Source of the DNA: Pyrinomonas sp040289685
GTDB taxonomy: Bacteria > Acidobacteriota > Blastocatellia > Pyrinomonadales > Pyrinomonadaceae
Direction of reading: 5' to 3'
Length of the DNA: 64,000 bases
Assembly: GCF_040289685.1 (NCBI RefSeq)
Contig: NZ_PSLQ01000004.1
Location: 31,655-95,654 of the forward strand
A program made the translations under genes and the position numbers. Below are positions 61,972 to 64,000 of this stretch, one piece after another; the first letter of the stretch is position 1; every line of letters starts with the position of its first letter. Below the pieces are notes generated by a model. It worked only from the letters and a program-made list of their open reading frames with translations, searched no databases and was not told the origin of the DNA.

Positions 61972-62309
61972 GCGCGGTTGTACTGCGTTGAAGCGGTTGC
62001 GCTCCCTTATAAAAAACGTGAGGTTTCTGGAAATCGCTTTGAATTCCACTTTTACATTTGGTGCGAGGAGGTTGGAAAAGCTCCGACGAGCTGATTGAAA
62101 AAAGAAGAGGCTATTGCGGACTGCAGGGTGCGGCCTGCCATCCCAACACCGAGTTTCGCTCCCTCTTTCTCGCCGACCTGAAGGTTGTTTGCCCTACGAT
62201 GCGCTCAAAGAAGCGGCTTTGGAGTCCGATCTCGCCATCGGACTGAAGCCTCACACCCTGACTTTGTGAGCGTCGCCGCATGGCGACCCTGAAAGGAGGT
62301 CCGATCAAC

Positions 62310-62996
62310 ATGAGGTCCGTTTTCTCACGGAGAACGCTCACGTTCTCTCTTGCCCCCTTGTTTGTTCTCGTTTTCGCTTCGTTGGCCGGGGCCGATCCCC
62401 TTACGTGTAACCTTGGGGGATCGTCGTTGACCGCTCCTCCGGTGACGGTCAGCGGCTTCTTTACGATCACGGCCAGCGAATCAAGCGGGAATACAACCTT
62501 CACCATCTCTTCGGCTTCGAGTGGGCCGACGGCGCCGCCCGCAGGATCGTTCATCTCGAAAATCGCCTTCAGCGTCTCCGGGACGCCGAGCAATGCGACC
62601 AAGACCACGGGCAACGGCGGAATCATCAACACTTCCGCCGCTGGAGGAACCACTTTCGATTTCTCAAGCTTGGTCGTCAATATCGGCACAAACAATCAGT
62701 CGCTTTCGCCTTTCAGTGGGTTCGACGTGCTCATTTCGCTCCCGACTTCCAATCCGGCCCGTCTTTCCGCTGGCGAATCGATCACGTTCACGGTGGTCGG
62801 CCTGACGGGAGTCAATTTCGATCTGGCGAACGCGAGCGGACAGACCGTGATCGCGCACATCCAAGGGCTACCCCAGGGGCAGAGCGCCAAGGTGACTTGC
62901 TTGCCGACGGCCGTTCCGGAGCCAGGCACGATTTTGCTTTTGGGATCGGGGCTAGCAGGGCTGGGTGCCGGATTGCGTCGTCGGCTGCGGAGATGA
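62310..62996 (+). CDS. PEP-CTERM sorting-signal protein
   Basis: 228 aa from the ATG at 62310, which has a perfect AAAGGAGGT 9 bp upstream. A signal peptide (LTFSLAPLFVLVFASLAGA) precedes a Ser/Thr/Gly-rich beta-type domain (LTAPPVTVSGFFTITASESS) with few Cys, then the C-terminal sorting signal AVPEPGTILLLGSGLAGLGAGLRRRLRR: PEP motif, membrane helix, Arg cluster. It is probably anchored or released at the surface after exosortase processing. The mature domain is not otherwise recognised. Confidence 0.9.
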   Translation: MRSVFSRRTLTFSLAPLFVLVFASLAGADPLTCNLGGSSLTAPPVTVSGFFTITASESSGNTTFTISSASSGPTAPPAGSFISKIAFSVSGTPSNATKTTGNGGIINTSAAGGTTFDFSSLVVNIGTNNQSLSPFSGFDVLISLPTSNPARLSAGESITFTVVGLTGVNFDLANASGQTVIAHIQGLPQGQSAKVTCLPTAVPEPGTILLLGSGLAGLGAGLRRRLRR

Positions 62997-63520
62997 CCTC
63001 AGGCCACATCTTGGCGTCGCGGCGGTTGCTTTCTTTGCAGCGAGGAGGCACTCGGGTAGCGATGGAAAAGCCTTTTGTTTCGTTGCACTTACCTCTTCCG
63101 AGAGAAGCTGCACCTGAAGGCGTTGGCGCGAGAGTGGCGCTGACGCTCGCGCTTTTCTGAAAACTGGGTGCCATTCGCCTTTTCTTCTGGGTATCCGGAA
63201 GGAGAACAAGGCGGTCTAAAGCGCAGCGGCAGGCTGGACGGGGGATTTCAAACTCTGATGAGCCCACCTTAGAGCCGCTCTGGAAGACCGTCTCGCTTTC
63301 GCGGTAAGCTGCTTCGGTCAAGGCAGCTTAGCTCTGTTGGCGTCTCAACCGACGAGCGATTCGTTTGGGCAGATTGCGTCGGCGAGGGTTCCTTTTTCGG
63401 ACGCTCCGGTCTGAACGGATCGCTGGGACGAAAAGAGGCCGCAGGCTTCCGGAAAGTTTTGCCAACCAGCAAAACCACTGTCCGAAAAAGCGCATTCCTC
63501 CCGTTGGGAAAGATTTTCAA

Positions 63521-63556
63521 GGCTGCGCATCCGAGAGGAGGCGCAGCCATTTTTCC
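63521..63556 (+). terminator. Rho-independent terminator in gene-free DNA
   Basis: GGCTGCGC (63521-63528) and GCGCAGCC (63541-63548) with a 12-base loop, followed by ATTTTTCC. It is 525 bp after the PEP-CTERM stop, so it may end a long 3' UTR or a separate small RNA. Confidence 0.65.
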
Positions 63557-63646
63557 ATTTCTCTCGCTGAATGTGCAGCTACTACGTTCTTTGGCAACGG
63601 GCCGATGCTCAGGAACCGAGCGGGTGAGAAAAAGTCGCAGCATAAA

Positions 63647-63733
63647 GCTTGCGCGTAGCGGTCCAGTGCCCTTGCGCGAACACGAACTTGTTTCACGCAC
63701 ACCGTTTTTCGCTTGTGCGTAACGGTCCAAGCC
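63647..63733. repeat. Imperfect direct repeat pair, 64 bp period
   Basis: GCTTGCGCGTAGCGGTCCAG at 63647 and GCTTGTGCGTAACGGTCCAA at 63711, both ending near GCC. Confidence 0.75.
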
Positions 63734-63757
63734 GCAGTGATCTCGCTCGACGTTAAC

Positions 63758-63785
63758 TTGACTTCGCGGTCGAGACGGGTAAAAT
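63758..63785 (+). promoter_or_regulatory. Promoter of tRNA-Ala
   Basis: TTGACT (63758-63763) and TAAAAT (63780-63785) with a 16 bp spacer, placing the transcript start about 10 bp before the mature tRNA. Confidence 0.7.
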
Positions 63786-63801
63786 TGAGTTCGTTGCACG
63801 T

Positions 63802-63877
<76 letters not shown>

Positions 63878-64000
63878 ACTTTCCCCGTACTCCTCCCATC
63901 TTCTCTGCCTAGGTTGAAAAAACGCCTTTCGTTTGAAACGAGGAAGAGACACTCGCTCCCGTCGAGCGCTGTGGCTACCTGCGGTTAAAAAAGTTCTTAA
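63878..64000. other. End of window, no gene seen
   Basis: 123 bp after the tRNA; no ORF. A weak CGTTT/AAACG stem lies near 63932-63943 without a T run. Confidence 0.4.

Larger units (their letters stand above)
61744..62309. other. Gene-free spacer between ndh and the second PEP-CTERM gene
   Basis: 566 bp, no supported ORF. It holds two tandem 24-bp palindromic repeats, an IS200/IS605-like end and short hairpins (GTCCGAT/ATCGGAC near 62228-62247; GTCGCC/GGCGAC near 62273-62288) just before the SD of the PEP-CTERM gene. Confidence 0.6.
62997..63757. other. Gene-free structured region
   Basis: About 760 bp without a supported ORF. Notable parts: hairpin TAAGCTGC/GCAGCTTA (63305-63330), an 11-bp inverted repeat CTTTTTCGGAC/GTCCGAAAAAG (63392-63402/63480-63490) enclosing hairpin GTTTTGC/GCAAAAC (63456-63475), the terminator below, and a direct repeat (63647 and 63711). 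Confidence 0.55.

Overview
The window is a 64 kb piece of a GC-rich bacterial chromosome containing one assembly gap (152 N, 17797-17948). The gene content suggests an Acidobacteriota member, probably class Blastocatellia (Pyrinomonas-like). The indications are a long-form Hfq, two PEP-CTERM proteins, LemA/TPM-domain and SIMPL-domain proteins, a complete dcw cluster opening with mraZ, and frequent GTG/TTG starts. The taxonomic call is inference; no rRNA gene is present.

Layout. 1-9.8 kb: end of a trp operon (trpD fragment, trpC), then minus-strand rpiB, transketolase, an FGGY sugar kinase paired with an RsbRD_N-type protein, two hypotheticals and glyS. 10-13.1 kb: amino-acid permease and lysA. 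13.3-16.2 kb: a compact bacterial microcompartment (BMC) locus with a class V aminotransferase-fold gene, one BMC-H hexamer gene, three BMC-P pentamer genes and a small protein with an encapsulation-peptide-like N-terminus and a Cys cluster. Most junctions overlap by 4 bp, and the relic of a fourth pentamer gene seems to lie between the first two. 16.5-20.3 kb: lemA, a nucleotidyltransferase broken by the gap, a TPM-domain protein and a ZIP transporter, all minus strand.

20.4-36.2 kb: division and cell-wall (dcw) cluster on the plus strand: mraZ-rsmH-ftsL-ftsI-murF-mraY-murD-ftsW-murG-murC-ftsQ-ftsA-ftsZ. It starts from a good sigma70-type promoter overlapped by three 10-bp-spaced GTGG MraZ boxes. 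murE, murB and ddl are not in the cluster. 36.4-41.2 kb: hfq, pdxA, a lone receiver protein, nadB and endonuclease V. 41.2-57 kb, mostly minus strand: lon, hsp20, a CBS protein with a charged low-complexity N-terminus, a SIMPL protein, a Rieske ferredoxin (plus strand), nadA, fumC, a rhodanese, purL, two thioredoxin-fold proteins, a small membrane protein, a PEGA/OmpA-like protein and a PEP-CTERM protein. 57.3-64 kb: pnp and rpsO (minus), NADH dehydrogenase type 2, a second PEP-CTERM protein, a structured gene-free stretch and tRNA-Ala(CGC).

The most interesting items are the minimal BMC locus without a recognisable signature enzyme; private imperfect direct-repeat pairs in many intergenic spacers, repeatedly at a 64-70 bp period; an orphan IS200/IS605-like right end; and several strong hairpins in gene-free DNA. 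Start sites were chosen by Shine-Dalgarno (SD) position and family alignment from memory; no database search was possible.
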